A stretch of DNA of 64,000 bases from positions 1,178,001 through 1,242,000 of the forward strand of contig NZ_CP062260.1 of assembly GCF_014863545.1 (NCBI RefSeq), given 5' to 3'. The stretch comes from Paenibacillus sp. JNUCC32 (GTDB taxonomy: Bacteria; Bacillota; Bacilli; Paenibacillales; Paenibacillaceae). This document shows, piece by piece, positions 51,491 to 59,803 of the stretch; within the stretch, counting starts at the first letter, position 1, and each line of letters opens with the position of its first letter. The notes under the pieces are model-generated. The model did no database searches and was not told where the DNA came from. It saw only the letters and a program-made list of their open reading frames with translations. The translations under genes and the position numbers were made by a program.

Positions 51491-52054
51491 TCATACATTC
51501 TTCTTATAATCGTCTTGTCCTGGTTTAATGGACATGCCGGGCGATGTGGAGGTTCCGTAATCTTCCACGGCATCCCAGGCGCCGGCGTCATCAAATTTAC
51601 CGTCGGCTGCTTGGCGGTTGACGCCGGCGCCTGATGGGGGCGGGGTCATGACATCCTCTTCAACCGGACGGTTGTCGTTGATGTCTTTTCGGGGAGTATG
51701 CTCGAGGCAATAGGCCGTATAAGGCAAAGCTTCCAGCCGCTCATACGGAATTTCCCGTCCGCATTCGGCGCAGGTTCCGTATTCGCCTTGGTCCATACGC
51801 TGCAGGGCAGCATCAATCTGCTCCAATTCACGCTCGAGCGTCTCCTGAATGGCCAAATCCCGACCGCGTTCGAAAACTTCGGTGCCCACGTCAGCGGGAT
51901 GGTTGTCGGCAGCGCTCAGCTCTCCCGTGGAGTCTCGCAGGGAAAGATCCTTGTTGGTGTCTTCCCGGGACTCCAATTGATTTTCCAACCGTTCTTTATC
52001 ACTGAGCAACCGTTGTCTTAGTTCACTGTATTGTTGTTTTGTCATGCTGGTCAT
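51491..52054 (-). CDS. yteA: TraR/DksA-type zinc finger protein, YteA family
   Basis: A 187-residue protein. A long N-terminal helical region (MTKQQYSELRQRLLSDKERLENQL to LERELEQIDAALQRM) leads into a DksA-type zinc finger, CAECGREIPYERLEALPYTAYCLEH, split here as CxxC and CxxH ligands. The YteA-type tail follows, ending DDYKKNV. These proteins may bind the RNA polymerase secondary channel. AAAGGAG is about 11 bases before ATG 52054. A sigma-B-like promoter may lie upstream. Confidence 0.85.
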   Translation of the reverse strand: MTSMTKQQYSELRQRLLSDKERLENQLESREDTNKDLSLRDSTGELSAADNHPADVGTEVFERGRDLAIQETLERELEQIDAALQRMDQGEYGTCAECGREIPYERLEALPYTAYCLEHTPRKDINDNRPVEEDVMTPPPSGAGVNRQAADGKFDDAGAWDAVEDYGTSTSPGMSIKPGQDDYKKNV

Positions 52055-52112
52055 AGGAATAGTCGCTCCTTTCTGGGTTATGTGCACAATAGAAACTTCT
52101 TATGTAAATTCA

Positions 52113-52138
52113 ATACCCGAAATGGATTGGTAACAATC
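52113..52138 (-). promoter_or_regulatory. Possible sigma-B-like promoter of yteA
   Basis: On the minus strand GATTGT and GGGTAT are 14 bases apart. The -10 is perfect for sigma-B, while the -35 matches GTTTAA at only three positions. Confidence 0.35.
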
Positions 52139-52289
52139 ACATGAAGCATGGGAATGACGGCCTGCCGTTTTTGGAACATTCTCCAAAAAAGCCCCGGAGT
52201 GTTTTAATCACGGTGCTTAATATGATATAAACAATGATAGAGAGAAGGCTAGGAAGAAGGGCTGCACCAATATTTGGAGGTAAATCATT

Positions 52290-52667
52290 ATGGATGAACA
52301 CATGAAACGCCGATTGGATAAACAGAAAAAGCTTTTTCGTCAGCTAGGCATTCAACTGGACGCTTTGTCTATCCATGAAAAGAATTTTTCGAATAAACTG
52401 AGGGGTTACGATCAGGAGGAAGTGGATTCCTTTCTGGACGAAGTGATTCAAGATTATGAGCGGTTCTATGCCACCATCTCCGATCTGATGGATAAATGGC
52501 AGGAGCAGCAGATCACCATTCGCGATCTGAGGGCTGGCGTTAAGCCAGAAGCTGAGCGTCCGGCACTGAATCCCGAAGAGATCGAAGAGACGGTGGCGAA
52601 GCTGGAAGCCGACTTGCGGCTTCTGAAGAAGCAGATCCGCCCAGAACAAAGATTCTATATTGATTAA
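52290..52667 (+). CDS. DivIVA/GpsB-domain protein
   Basis: A 125-residue protein. After 26 charged residues comes the DivIVA/GpsB membrane-binding domain: LSIHEKNFSNKLRGYDQEEVDSFLDEVIQDYERF. A coiled coil follows (ISDLMDKWQEQQITIRDL), then a Pro/Glu linker and a second helix (IEETVAKLEADLRLLKKQ). This layout, coil-linker-helix in about 100 residues, is closer to GpsB than to full DivIVA. It probably acts at the division site or curved membrane. TGGAGG precedes the ATG. Confidence 0.85.
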   Translation: MDEHMKRRLDKQKKLFRQLGIQLDALSIHEKNFSNKLRGYDQEEVDSFLDEVIQDYERFYATISDLMDKWQEQQITIRDLRAGVKPEAERPALNPEEIEETVAKLEADLRLLKKQIRPEQRFYID

Positions 52668-52718
52668 TGCCATACGATGCGAGCGAAATCATTACATAAG
52701 AAGTGTCCCAGCAACAAG

Positions 52719-52757
52719 AACCACACGCGGCCGATCACCGGCTGCGTGTGGTTTTGT
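52719..52757. terminator. Intrinsic terminator
   Basis: AACCACACGC pairs with GCGTGTGGTT (inner CGG/CCG), followed by TTG and more Ts. It overlaps the end of the convergent cupin gene. Confidence 0.75.
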
Positions 52758-53301
52758 TGTTTAGGTGCCCGGTTTTGAGCCATGGCGGCCCCGGCAGAGG
52801 CTTCTCCGGAGTCACGCTCTCGATCCTGTTTTGCAGCGGGACGGGCGTAAGGAGTGTCTTCGAGTAAAGCTGCTTGTTCGGGTCGTTACCTTCATAGGCA
52901 TCTTCTTCGAAAAGCGAATATGGCCATAACGGTGCAAAATCGATTTGGTGCGGATGCCCGGTCCGATAGATCAAGAGCAGGATTGTCCCGGGGGATAGCG
53001 ATGTAATCCAGTGACACCAACCGATCGGGGCATGTACCACCTGACCGGGTACGGCTTGAAACACGAGATTCCGGTGACTTGCGGGATCCACCAGGGAATA
53101 ACTGATGTCTCCTTGAATGATGTAACACAATTCATCGGTATCCGGATGGCCGTGAGGCGGAAGCCCCTCACCGCGGCCGAGATGGATTTCCGACATGAAC
53201 ATGCCCTGCAGAAGGGGCAGCTCCAGGGACGACACGTTCGCTGCTCCTCGACCGGCAGTACGTTCAGCCTGTTTCCTGGAATGATATACATGCCTTGTCA
53301 C
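52735..53301 (-). CDS. Cupin-domain protein
   Basis: A 188-residue single-cupin protein. The metal-binding first motif is GEGLPPHGHPDTDELCYIIQGD (HxH and Glu) and the second is APIGWCHWITS. It may bind a metal and act on a small molecule, but the family is too broad to say more. The start is GTG 53301 with GGAG eight bases upstream. The C-terminal 40 residues are Pro-rich and outside the barrel. It is divergent from the histidine kinase gene. Confidence 0.8.
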   Translation of the reverse strand: MTRHVYHSRKQAERTAGRGAANVSSLELPLLQGMFMSEIHLGRGEGLPPHGHPDTDELCYIIQGDISYSLVDPASHRNLVFQAVPGQVVHAPIGWCHWITSLSPGTILLLIYRTGHPHQIDFAPLWPYSLFEEDAYEGNDPNKQLYSKTLLTPVPLQNRIESVTPEKPLPGPPWLKTGHLNNKTTRSR

Positions 53302-53552
53302 CGCAGTGTCTCCGCAAACGCTGTGACGTTCCTCATATGAGCGGTCCTCCTTTTTTTAGCTGGAATATATTAAAAAGTGTACAAGCACGTCCCCTAACAA
53401 TATATGCCCAAACGTTTATAAATCTGACTGCCTACGACTAAAGAATCATTGAATGTCATGAAAACTGGTTTTGCTTGTAAACCATTTTCATAACAATTAC
53501 TATGAGAATATGAGCAGACTTATACTGATCGATAACAAGGGAGGTTAGCCGT

Positions 53553-56234
53553 ATGTCTAACAACCTGAAATTCAACATCCGCAGCAAGATTGTCATCGGC
53601 TATTTATTGATATTAATGTGTCTTGGAGCTTTTCTCTGGATTGTCTCCGACCGTATCTCTTCCCTGCAGCAAGAAGCGGATTTTATAGAGAAACATGATA
53701 TCGAAGTACATAATCTCACGCATGAAATCGAGAAGAATATGCTGGAGATGGAAACCGGCCAGAGAGGGTATGTCATTACGGGCGATGAAACCTACCTGGA
53801 GCCGTTCAACCAAGCGCTGTCGTCCTGGCAGATCAATTATAACAAGCTGTACAAGCTTGTGAGCGATAACTCGGAGCAAGCCAATCATCTGGAAAATATT
53901 AAGGAGAATATCAAAGAGTGGATTACCAACGCCGGACAGCCTGCGGTTCAACTCATGCAGCTGGGACAGGATGAAGAGGCCCTTCATTTCTTTATTAACG
54001 ATCCCGGAAAGCAAGCGATGAATTCCATTCATGAGCTGTTCCTCTCCTTTCGAAGCAAGGAACGTGAACTGACAACCAGCAGAATCGAAGAAATGAAGGA
54101 GAGCAATGCCCGTTTATTGTACACGATGTACCTGTTATGGGCCGGAGCGGCACTGATCACCATATGTGCGGCTTGGGTCATTTCGAAAAGCATCGTAAAG
54201 CCGATCAATCAAGTAACCAACGTCATCTCCGACATTGTCAAGGGAGGAAACCTCTCCCAGCGAATCCATGTGCATTCCAATGACGAGGTCGGCCAGTTGG
54301 CCGATACAACCAACGAACTGCTCGCACAGGTTGGCAGGCAGAACTGGGCCAAGGACCATGTTTCGGTCATGTCGACGATTCTTCAATCGTCCGATCGCGT
54401 GGAGACGGCCGTGCAATTTTTCATCCATAAGCTGGCTTTGATCATGAAGCTTCCGTACGGGGCGGTGTTTATTACCCGGTCAGGATCGGAACTGGTTAAG
54501 GCTGCTGCTTTTGCCGACCCGGACGGAGAGCCTTGGAACAAGGTCAGGGATCGCTTCCTGCCGGGCGAAGGTTTGGTGGGGCAGTGCATGCTGGAGCAGC
54601 GCATGATCATACTGGACGATATACCGCCCAACTATGTGCGAATCGAATCTGGACTCGGCGATGCCGAGCCTTCGACGCTGCTGCTGGCGCCCGTGATGTT
54701 CGAGGGACAAGTTCTCGGCGTGATCGAATTGGCCAAGTTCAAACCCTTCGATGAGCTGGAGATTCAACTGATCGAACAGTTGAATTTTCAGCTTGGAGTG
54801 ACCTTGAATTCGATTCAAAGCAAAATGGAAATCCAACAGCTGTATCATGAATCACAAACGCTGAACGAGGAACTGCAGAGCCAGACCGAAGAGCTGCAAG
54901 CGCAGACCGAGGAGCTTCAAACGCACTCCGTGGAAATGCATCTGTTGAATGAACGGTTGGGAGCCCAAAAGGAAGCGGCTTTAATCGCAGCCAGCGAATT
55001 GGAAAAATACGCGAAGGAGCTGGAGAAGAGCTCTAAATATAAATCGCAGTTCCTGGCCAATATGTCCCATGAGCTGCGGACGCCGCTGAACAGCATGCTC
55101 ATCCTCTCCCAGATTTTGGCGGAGAATAAGCAGGGGAATCTGACGGAGGAAGAACAGCATTACGCTACCGTCATTCATAATTCAGGCAGTGAATTGTTGA
55201 ATTTGATCAATGATATCCTGGATCTGTCCAAGGTCGAGGCAGGTAAGATGCAGATCGAAATGGACTTGGTGAACTTGACGGAGCTGCCGGAGCTGATGGA
55301 AGGATACTTCTCCAAAAGCGCGGAATCCAAAAATCTGGAATTTGATATCGAGATGGCGGATGACCTGCCCGACATGATGTACAGCGATGGGATGCGCCTT
55401 CATCAAATCCTGCGCAACCTGCTCTCCAATGCGATTAAGTTTACGGAGAGCGGCAGCGTGAAGCTGAAGGTAAAGAAAATGAATTCGATTGTCACTTCGG
55501 ATTTCATTATCAGCGGCGACGTCATTGCTTTTTCCGTTGAGGATACCGGCATCGGGATTGCGGCAGAGCATCTACAGCCGATCTTCGAAGCATTCCAGCA
55601 AGGCGAAGAAACCACCGCCAGAAAATTCGGAGGCACGGGTCTCGGCTTATCCATATCGCTGCATTTAGCCAAACTGCTTGGCGGGTATATAACCGTGGAG
55701 AGCGAAGTAGGAATCGGCAGCACCTTTATATTATATTTGCCGCTCGTCACGGAGAGCGGTGCAGTCGACAGCCTGTTTATGCTGCCCGAAGTGGCTGCCA
55801 CGGCAAGCGACAACAGCTTGAACGATATCCGGATGGAAGAGTACGAACAGGAGGAGCTTAGCCGGTTGGAGAACAAAACCGTATTGATCGTCGATGATGA
55901 TATACGGAATGTGTACGCTTTGACCAATGCGCTGGAGAAACTCCAGTTGACCGTGCACACAGCCCAGAACGGTTTCGAGTGCTTGGAGCTGTTAAGCAAA
56001 CATTCATCCATCGATGCGGTATTGCTGGATACGGTCATGCCTGAAATGGACGGCGTCGAAACGATGAAGCGGATTCGGGAGAACCCGGAGTGGAGCGATC
56101 TGCCACTGATCGTCATGAGCTCGAATGCGATGAGGGATTCGGATCAATACCTTGGAGAAGGTGCGAACGGCTATCTTCACAAGCCGCTCCAACTCCGCGA
56201 GGTCATCCTTATCCTTCAGAAATGGATAGGGTAA
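53553..56234 (+). CDS. Hybrid sensor histidine kinase (CHASE3-HAMP-GAF-HisKA-HATPase-REC)
   Basis: An 893-residue membrane sensor. Two helices near residues 10-30 and 190-212 enclose an outer CHASE3 domain with the signature EMETGQRGYVITGDETYL. HAMP (about 212-265), GAF (about 275-425) and a coiled coil rich in QTEELQAQTEELQ follow. The phospho-acceptor is in SHELRTPLNS (H near 506). ATP-binding boxes are NLLSNAIKF and DTGIGIA. A C-terminal receiver has VDDD, the phospho-Asp in LLDTVMPEMDG, and KPL. No response regulator gene is adjacent, so the signal passes to a distant partner. GGGAGG precedes the ATG. Confidence 0.93.
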   Translation: MSNNLKFNIRSKIVIGYLLILMCLGAFLWIVSDRISSLQQEADFIEKHDIEVHNLTHEIEKNMLEMETGQRGYVITGDETYLEPFNQALSSWQINYNKLYKLVSDNSEQANHLENIKENIKEWITNAGQPAVQLMQLGQDEEALHFFINDPGKQAMNSIHELFLSFRSKERELTTSRIEEMKESNARLLYTMYLLWAGAALITICAAWVISKSIVKPINQVTNVISDIVKGGNLSQRIHVHSNDEVGQLADTTNELLAQVGRQNWAKDHVSVMSTILQSSDRVETAVQFFIHKLALIMKLPYGAVFITRSGSELVKAAAFADPDGEPWNKVRDRFLPGEGLVGQCMLEQRMIILDDIPPNYVRIESGLGDAEPSTLLLAPVMFEGQVLGVIELAKFKPFDELEIQLIEQLNFQLGVTLNSIQSKMEIQQLYHESQTLNEELQSQTEELQAQTEELQTHSVEMHLLNERLGAQKEAALIAASELEKYAKELEKSSKYKSQFLANMSHELRTPLNSMLILSQILAENKQGNLTEEEQHYATVIHNSGSELLNLINDILDLSKVEAGKMQIEMDLVNLTELPELMEGYFSKSAESKNLEFDIEMADDLPDMMYSDGMRLHQILRNLLSNAIKFTESGSVKLKVKKMNSIVTSDFIISGDVIAFSVEDTGIGIAAEHLQPIFEAFQQGEETTARKFGGTGLGLSISLHLAKLLGGYITVESEVGIGSTFILYLPLVTESGAVDSLFMLPEVAATASDNSLNDIRMEEYEQEELSRLENKTVLIVDDDIRNVYALTNALEKLQLTVHTAQNGFECLELLSKHSSIDAVLLDTVMPEMDGVETMKRIRENPEWSDLPLIVMSSNAMRDSDQYLGEGANGYLHKPLQLREVILILQKWIG

Positions 56235-56303
56235 TAAGCGATCAAGTCAAGTCCCGGATATGACGGCGCTAATGTGCTGTTCCTTGCAAGGGCATGTCGT
56301 AAG

Positions 56304-56333
56304 TTGACGAATGCAAGCGGGTTGTTTTATGAT
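56304..56333 (+). promoter_or_regulatory. Sigma-A promoter of the glcT operon
   Basis: TTGACG at 56304 and TATGAT at 56328 are 18 bases apart. The transcript would start near 56340, just ahead of the RAT element. Confidence 0.65.
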
Positions 56334-56357
56334 GGAAACATAGTAGAAACATAAAAC

Positions 56358-56386
56358 GGCGTGTTACCTGAAGCAGGGCATGAGCC
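56358..56386 (+). promoter_or_regulatory. RAT antiterminator element in the glcT leader
   Basis: The stretch contains GGCGTGTTACC, then CAGGGCATGAGCC. It matches the ptsG leader at 57989 nearly base for base and fits known GlcT-type RAT sequences. It overlaps the left arm of the terminator, so GlcT binding would block that hairpin. Confidence 0.7.
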
Positions 56387-56430
56387 AAGAAGAGACATCT
56401 TTATTTAAGGGGGTCTTTTCTTGGCTTTTT
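56384..56430 (+). terminator. Conditional terminator in the glcT leader
   Basis: GCCAAGAAGAGAC pairs with GTCTTTTCTTGGC (one G-U), followed by TTTTT. It lies 85 bases before the glcT start. Confidence 0.8.
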
Positions 56431-56514
56431 CAATGTTCATGCGGTGGGAGTATTTCTCCGCAAATGAATCCTATGGCGGAACACTGTTTAAACTTAAAGG
56501 AAAGGGGGAAGTTA

Positions 56515-57402
56515 ATGAGCGGGATCGAGTTGTTTACAGTCGTTCGTGTTATTGGTAACAATGTCGTGATGGTTACTGGCGGCAAAAAAGAATCGGAATA
56601 TGTCATCTTAGGCAAAGGCATTGGCTTCGGCGCAAAAATAGGCGGTACGATCGCTTCGGACGATAAGCGGATTGAAAAGCTGTTCAGGCTGGAGGATCGG
56701 GAGCAGTGGAGCCAAGCTCACCATCTGCTGGAAGAATTTGATCCGCAGGTGATGGAGATTACGGATCAAATACTGAATCTCATCGGACAGGAATTTCCGG
56801 GCACATTGAATGATAAGGTATACCTGGCGCTTCCAAGCCATATCCAGTTTACGATCTACAGAATCCGCAAAGGCATGGATATTATCAATCCTTTCCTTGA
56901 AGAAACCCGGATCAGCTTCCCAAAAGAATATGATATCGCAGCCAAGGCAGCGGAATTGATCGGCAAGACCTTCGATATAGAGGTTCCCGAGGATGAGATT
57001 GGCTTCTTGACCTATCATGTGTATTCGGCCGTCAGTCATGTACCCGTTGGCCATCTGGTCAAGGCATCGAACGTGGTGGGAAGCCTGGTGAAGTATATTG
57101 AAGAGGAGCGGCAGGTCGCCTTTGACCGGGGAAGCATGGATTATGTTCGTCTGCTCATGCATTTAAGGTTCTCGGTAGACCGCATTCTGAATCAGGAAAT
57201 CCATGTCGATAATCCGTTCGCGGAACAGATCCGCTCCAAGTTCACGCAGGAATACGGATTGGCAACACGTCTCGCAGGCATGATGGAGAAAGAACTTGGC
57301 AAGAAAGTGCCCGAAGCGGAGGTCTGCTTTCTGGCTATGCATTTATACCGGCTCTTCACAGGCCGACTACAGCAAAAGAATCAACCCAGGGAGGAATCTT
57401 AA
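56515..57402 (+). CDS. glcT: PtsGHI operon antiterminator GlcT
   Basis: A 295-residue BglG-family RNA-binding antiterminator. Residues 1-60 are the CAT RNA-binding domain (VVRVIGNNVVMV, then ILGKGIGFGAK). Two PTS regulation domains follow. PRD1 has histidines in LPSHIQF and LTYHVYS; PRD2 has them in LMHLRFS and LAMHLYRLF. Phosphorylation by the glucose permease in PRD1 normally inactivates it when glucose is absent. ATG 56515 follows GGAAAGGGGG; an earlier in-frame ATG at 56380 lies inside the RAT-terminator leader and is rejected. EIIA is encoded next. Confidence 0.92.
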   Translation: MSGIELFTVVRVIGNNVVMVTGGKKESEYVILGKGIGFGAKIGGTIASDDKRIEKLFRLEDREQWSQAHHLLEEFDPQVMEITDQILNLIGQEFPGTLNDKVYLALPSHIQFTIYRIRKGMDIINPFLEETRISFPKEYDIAAKAAELIGKTFDIEVPEDEIGFLTYHVYSAVSHVPVGHLVKASNVVGSLVKYIEEERQVAFDRGSMDYVRLLMHLRFSVDRILNQEIHVDNPFAEQIRSKFTQEYGLATRLAGMMEKELGKKVPEAEVCFLAMHLYRLFTGRLQQKNQPREES

Positions 57403-57403
57403 C

Positions 57404-57901
57404 ATGTTTGATCGTTGGAAAAAGAAAAAAACAGCTACTGTCATTCAACTCACAGCCCCATTGTCGGGTAAAGCCGTGCCTTTATCGCAAGTGCCCGATG
57501 AGGCGTTTGCTGCCGGACACATGGGCCAAGGCATCGCCATCGAGCCTTCCGAGGGCAAATTAATCGCGCCGTTTGACGGGACCGTTGCGCATGTCATCAA
57601 GTCCAAGCATGCCGTCATGCTCGAGGATCCCGCAACCGGCCTGCAGTATTTGTTCCATATCGGGATTAACACGGTCGGTTTGAAGGGTGAAGGCTTTACA
57701 AGCCATGTTCAAGCCGGTGACCAGGTGAAGTCGGGCCAGACGCTCATCGAATTCGACATGGCTGCGATCCGGGCCGCCGGTTATCCGACGATTACGCCGA
57801 TTATCGTAACCAATGCGGATGAAGTGGCTTCCAAGGTGGACGGTCAGACCGGTGACGTCGTGTCCGGCCAAAATCCTGTTTTGACCATCGAATTGAAATA
57901 G
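57404..57901 (+). CDS. PTS glucose-type EIIA component
   Basis: A 165-residue soluble phosphocarrier of the Glc family. The phosphorylated histidine is in QYLFHIGINTV; the neighbouring LSGKAVPLSQVPDEAF and GMAI-like GQGIAIEPSEG segments are family features. It passes phosphate from HPr to the EIIB domain of PtsG. In B. subtilis this domain is fused to PtsG; here it is a separate gene that shares the glcT transcript (ATG 2 bases after the glcT stop, GGAGG upstream). Confidence 0.92.
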   Translation: MFDRWKKKKTATVIQLTAPLSGKAVPLSQVPDEAFAAGHMGQGIAIEPSEGKLIAPFDGTVAHVIKSKHAVMLEDPATGLQYLFHIGINTVGLKGEGFTSHVQAGDQVKSGQTLIEFDMAAIRAAGYPTITPIIVTNADEVASKVDGQTGDVVSGQNPVLTIELK

Positions 57902-57933
57902 TTTTCATTCGATAAGGAAATAAATATTGGTTA

Positions 57934-57963
57934 TTGACAAAACGTGAAGACGTGAATTAAGAT
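57934..57963 (+). promoter_or_regulatory. Sigma-A promoter of ptsG
   Basis: TTGACA at 57934 and TAAGAT at 57958 are 18 bases apart. Transcription would begin near 57970, 20 bases ahead of the RAT. Confidence 0.6.
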
Positions 57964-57988
57964 AACAACATCAAATGAATACGTTTAA

Positions 57989-58017
57989 GGCGTGTTACCA
58001 TAAACATGGGCATGAGC
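57989..58017 (+). promoter_or_regulatory. RAT antiterminator element in the ptsG leader
   Basis: GGCGTGTTACC, then a variable loop and GGGCATGAGCC, is nearly the same as the element before glcT. GlcT is the expected ligand. Confidence 0.75.
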
Positions 58018-58070
58018 CAAGAAGAAACGGACTATTTAATGCATAGTCGCCGTTCTTCTTGGCTTTTTTT
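58016..58070 (+). terminator. Conditional terminator in the ptsG leader
   Basis: GCCAAGAAGAAACGG pairs with CCGTTCTTCTTGGC, extended by ACTAT/ATAGT, and runs into seven Ts. Confidence 0.85.
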
Positions 58071-58202
58071 GTTGACTTCGAATGATGATGGTTTCCATGC
58101 CGCCTTAAAATGATGAATACAAGAGCCCGCAAGGAGGAGGATTTTCTGAGGTATTTCTGTTCCGGAGTGAATGGGAAGAAGTGGTTATTATATCGACGCA
58201 TT

Positions 58203-58217
58203 ATGTAAACGGTTTCA
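58203..58217 (+). promoter_or_regulatory. Candidate CcpA cre site
   Basis: ATGTAAACGGTTTCA fits WTGNAANCGNWNNCW at every position. It lies between the leader terminator and the ptsG start, where bound CcpA could act as a roadblock or the site could be a chance match. Confidence 0.5.
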
Positions 58218-58255
58218 GCAGAAGCTAAATTATTGAAGTTGAAAGGATGATTGAC

Positions 58256-59725
58256 ATGCTGGCTAAATTGCAAAAGCTGGGTAAGTCCCTTATGCTGCCG
58301 GTGGCCACATTGCCTGCGGCAGGTATCTTGCAGGGGCTTGGATTGATCGACTATCAAAAAGACATACCATTGGGAGCTCTCGGAGCTTTTTTGAATCAAT
58401 ATGTAACTCCGTTCATGACTTCAGGCGCCCTTGCCATTCTGGATAATCTGCCGATTATTTTTGCGATCGGCGTTGCGATCGGATTCGCCGGGGATGCCGT
58501 TGCGGGTCTCTCCGCTCTTATCGGGTACATGGTGCTTACAAGAGTGCTGGCGCAGGTGCCGCTGCAAATGCCGTTTATACCGGATGACGTAAAGCTGAAT
58601 ATGGGCGTTCTTGGCGGTTTCTTTGTCGGTCTATGGTCCGCCTACCTGTATAATAAATTCCACAACATTAAGATGCCGGATTGGTTGGGCTTCTTTGCGG
58701 GTAAACGCTTCGTACCGATCATCACGGCGGCCTCCACGATGGTGCTGGCAGTGCTGATCGGCATGATTTGGAGTCCGATCCAGGATGGCATTTCCGCCTT
58801 CGGCAACTGGGTTGTCGGTCTGGGAGGCATCGGTTCGTTCATTTTCGGTACGGCTAACCGCTTGCTGATCCCTCTGGGTCTGCATCACGTATTAAACTCC
58901 ATCGCCTGGTTCCAGATCGGCGATTACACGAATGCCGCGGGCGAAGTCGTTCACGGCGACCTGTGGCGTTTCTTTGCGGGAGACCCGACGGCAGGCATGT
59001 TCATGTCCGGTTTCTTCCCGATCATGATGTTTGCGATGCCGGCTGCGGCGCTGGCCTTTATGCATACCGCCAAGCCGTCCAAACGCAAGCTCGTCGGCTC
59101 CATCTTTATCGGTTCGGCAGTGGCGTCGTTCCTGACGGGGATCACCGAACCGCTTGAATTCGCGTTCATGTTCATTGCTCCGGTACTGTATGTAGTGCAT
59201 GCGATTTTGACAGGTCTTTCCGGATTGATCATGTATGTCCTGGATGTGCATTTGGGCTTCTCGTTCTCGGCGGGCCTGATCGACTACCTGGTGAATCTGA
59301 AGCTGTCTACCAATGCTTGGCTGCTTCTGCCGGTCGGCTTGGCTTTCGGAGTCGTTTACTATCTGCTGTTCAGAATCCTCATTGTCAAGCTGAACTTGAA
59401 AACGCCTGGACGCGAGGAAGACGACGACATGGATACGGTTTCTGACGATGGCGATACAGCTGCCCCGGCTCCATCCGGCGCGGCATCCAATGAGTCCAAA
59501 GCGGCCAAGGTTTTGCAAAACATCGGCGGTGCGGATAATATTACCAGCATCGATGCTTGTATCACGCGTCTGCGCCTCGTCGTTAAAGACGAGAAGGCCG
59601 TTAAGGATTCGGAGTTGAAAAAATTAGGCGCATCCGGTGTCATGCGTCTGGGTCAAGGCGCGGTTCAGGTCGTATTCGGACCGCAGGCGGAATCCATTAA
59701 AGACGAAATCAAAAAAATGATGTAA
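58256..59725 (+). CDS. ptsG: PTS glucose-specific EIICB component
   Basis: A 489-residue membrane permease and phosphotransferase that imports glucose as glucose 6-phosphate. The EIIC domain (residues 1-380, about ten helices) has LPVATLPAAGILQGLG at the start and the substrate loop GITEPLEFAFMF. After a Ser/Ala/Asp linker, the EIIB domain carries the phospho-cysteine in SIDACITRLRL. There is no EIIA domain; the separate EIIA gene at 57404 supplies it. ATG 58256 has GAAAGG nine bases upstream. A RAT-terminator and a cre-like site precede it. Confidence 0.93.
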   Translation: MLAKLQKLGKSLMLPVATLPAAGILQGLGLIDYQKDIPLGALGAFLNQYVTPFMTSGALAILDNLPIIFAIGVAIGFAGDAVAGLSALIGYMVLTRVLAQVPLQMPFIPDDVKLNMGVLGGFFVGLWSAYLYNKFHNIKMPDWLGFFAGKRFVPIITAASTMVLAVLIGMIWSPIQDGISAFGNWVVGLGGIGSFIFGTANRLLIPLGLHHVLNSIAWFQIGDYTNAAGEVVHGDLWRFFAGDPTAGMFMSGFFPIMMFAMPAAALAFMHTAKPSKRKLVGSIFIGSAVASFLTGITEPLEFAFMFIAPVLYVVHAILTGLSGLIMYVLDVHLGFSFSAGLIDYLVNLKLSTNAWLLLPVGLAFGVVYYLLFRILIVKLNLKTPGREEDDDMDTVSDDGDTAAPAPSGAASNESKAAKVLQNIGGADNITSIDACITRLRLVVKDEKAVKDSELKKLGASGVMRLGQGAVQVVFGPQAESIKDEIKKMM

Positions 59726-59750
59726 ATGTGGCGGCAGCTGCTGCTAACGA

Positions 59751-59792
59751 GAGAAACCCTGTGCTATTCCAAGCACAGGGTTTCTCTTTTTT
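59751..59792. terminator. Strong terminator after ptsG
   Basis: GAGAAACCCTGTGCT pairs perfectly with AGCACAGGGTTTCTC around a 6-base loop, followed by TTTTTT. Confidence 0.92.
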
Positions 59793-59803
59793 GCACAGGT
59801 TCA

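Noticed and set aside
56380..56514. Upstream extension of glcT
   Set aside because: It lies in the RAT-terminator leader; the CAT domain begins at ATG 56515, which has a good ribosome binding site.
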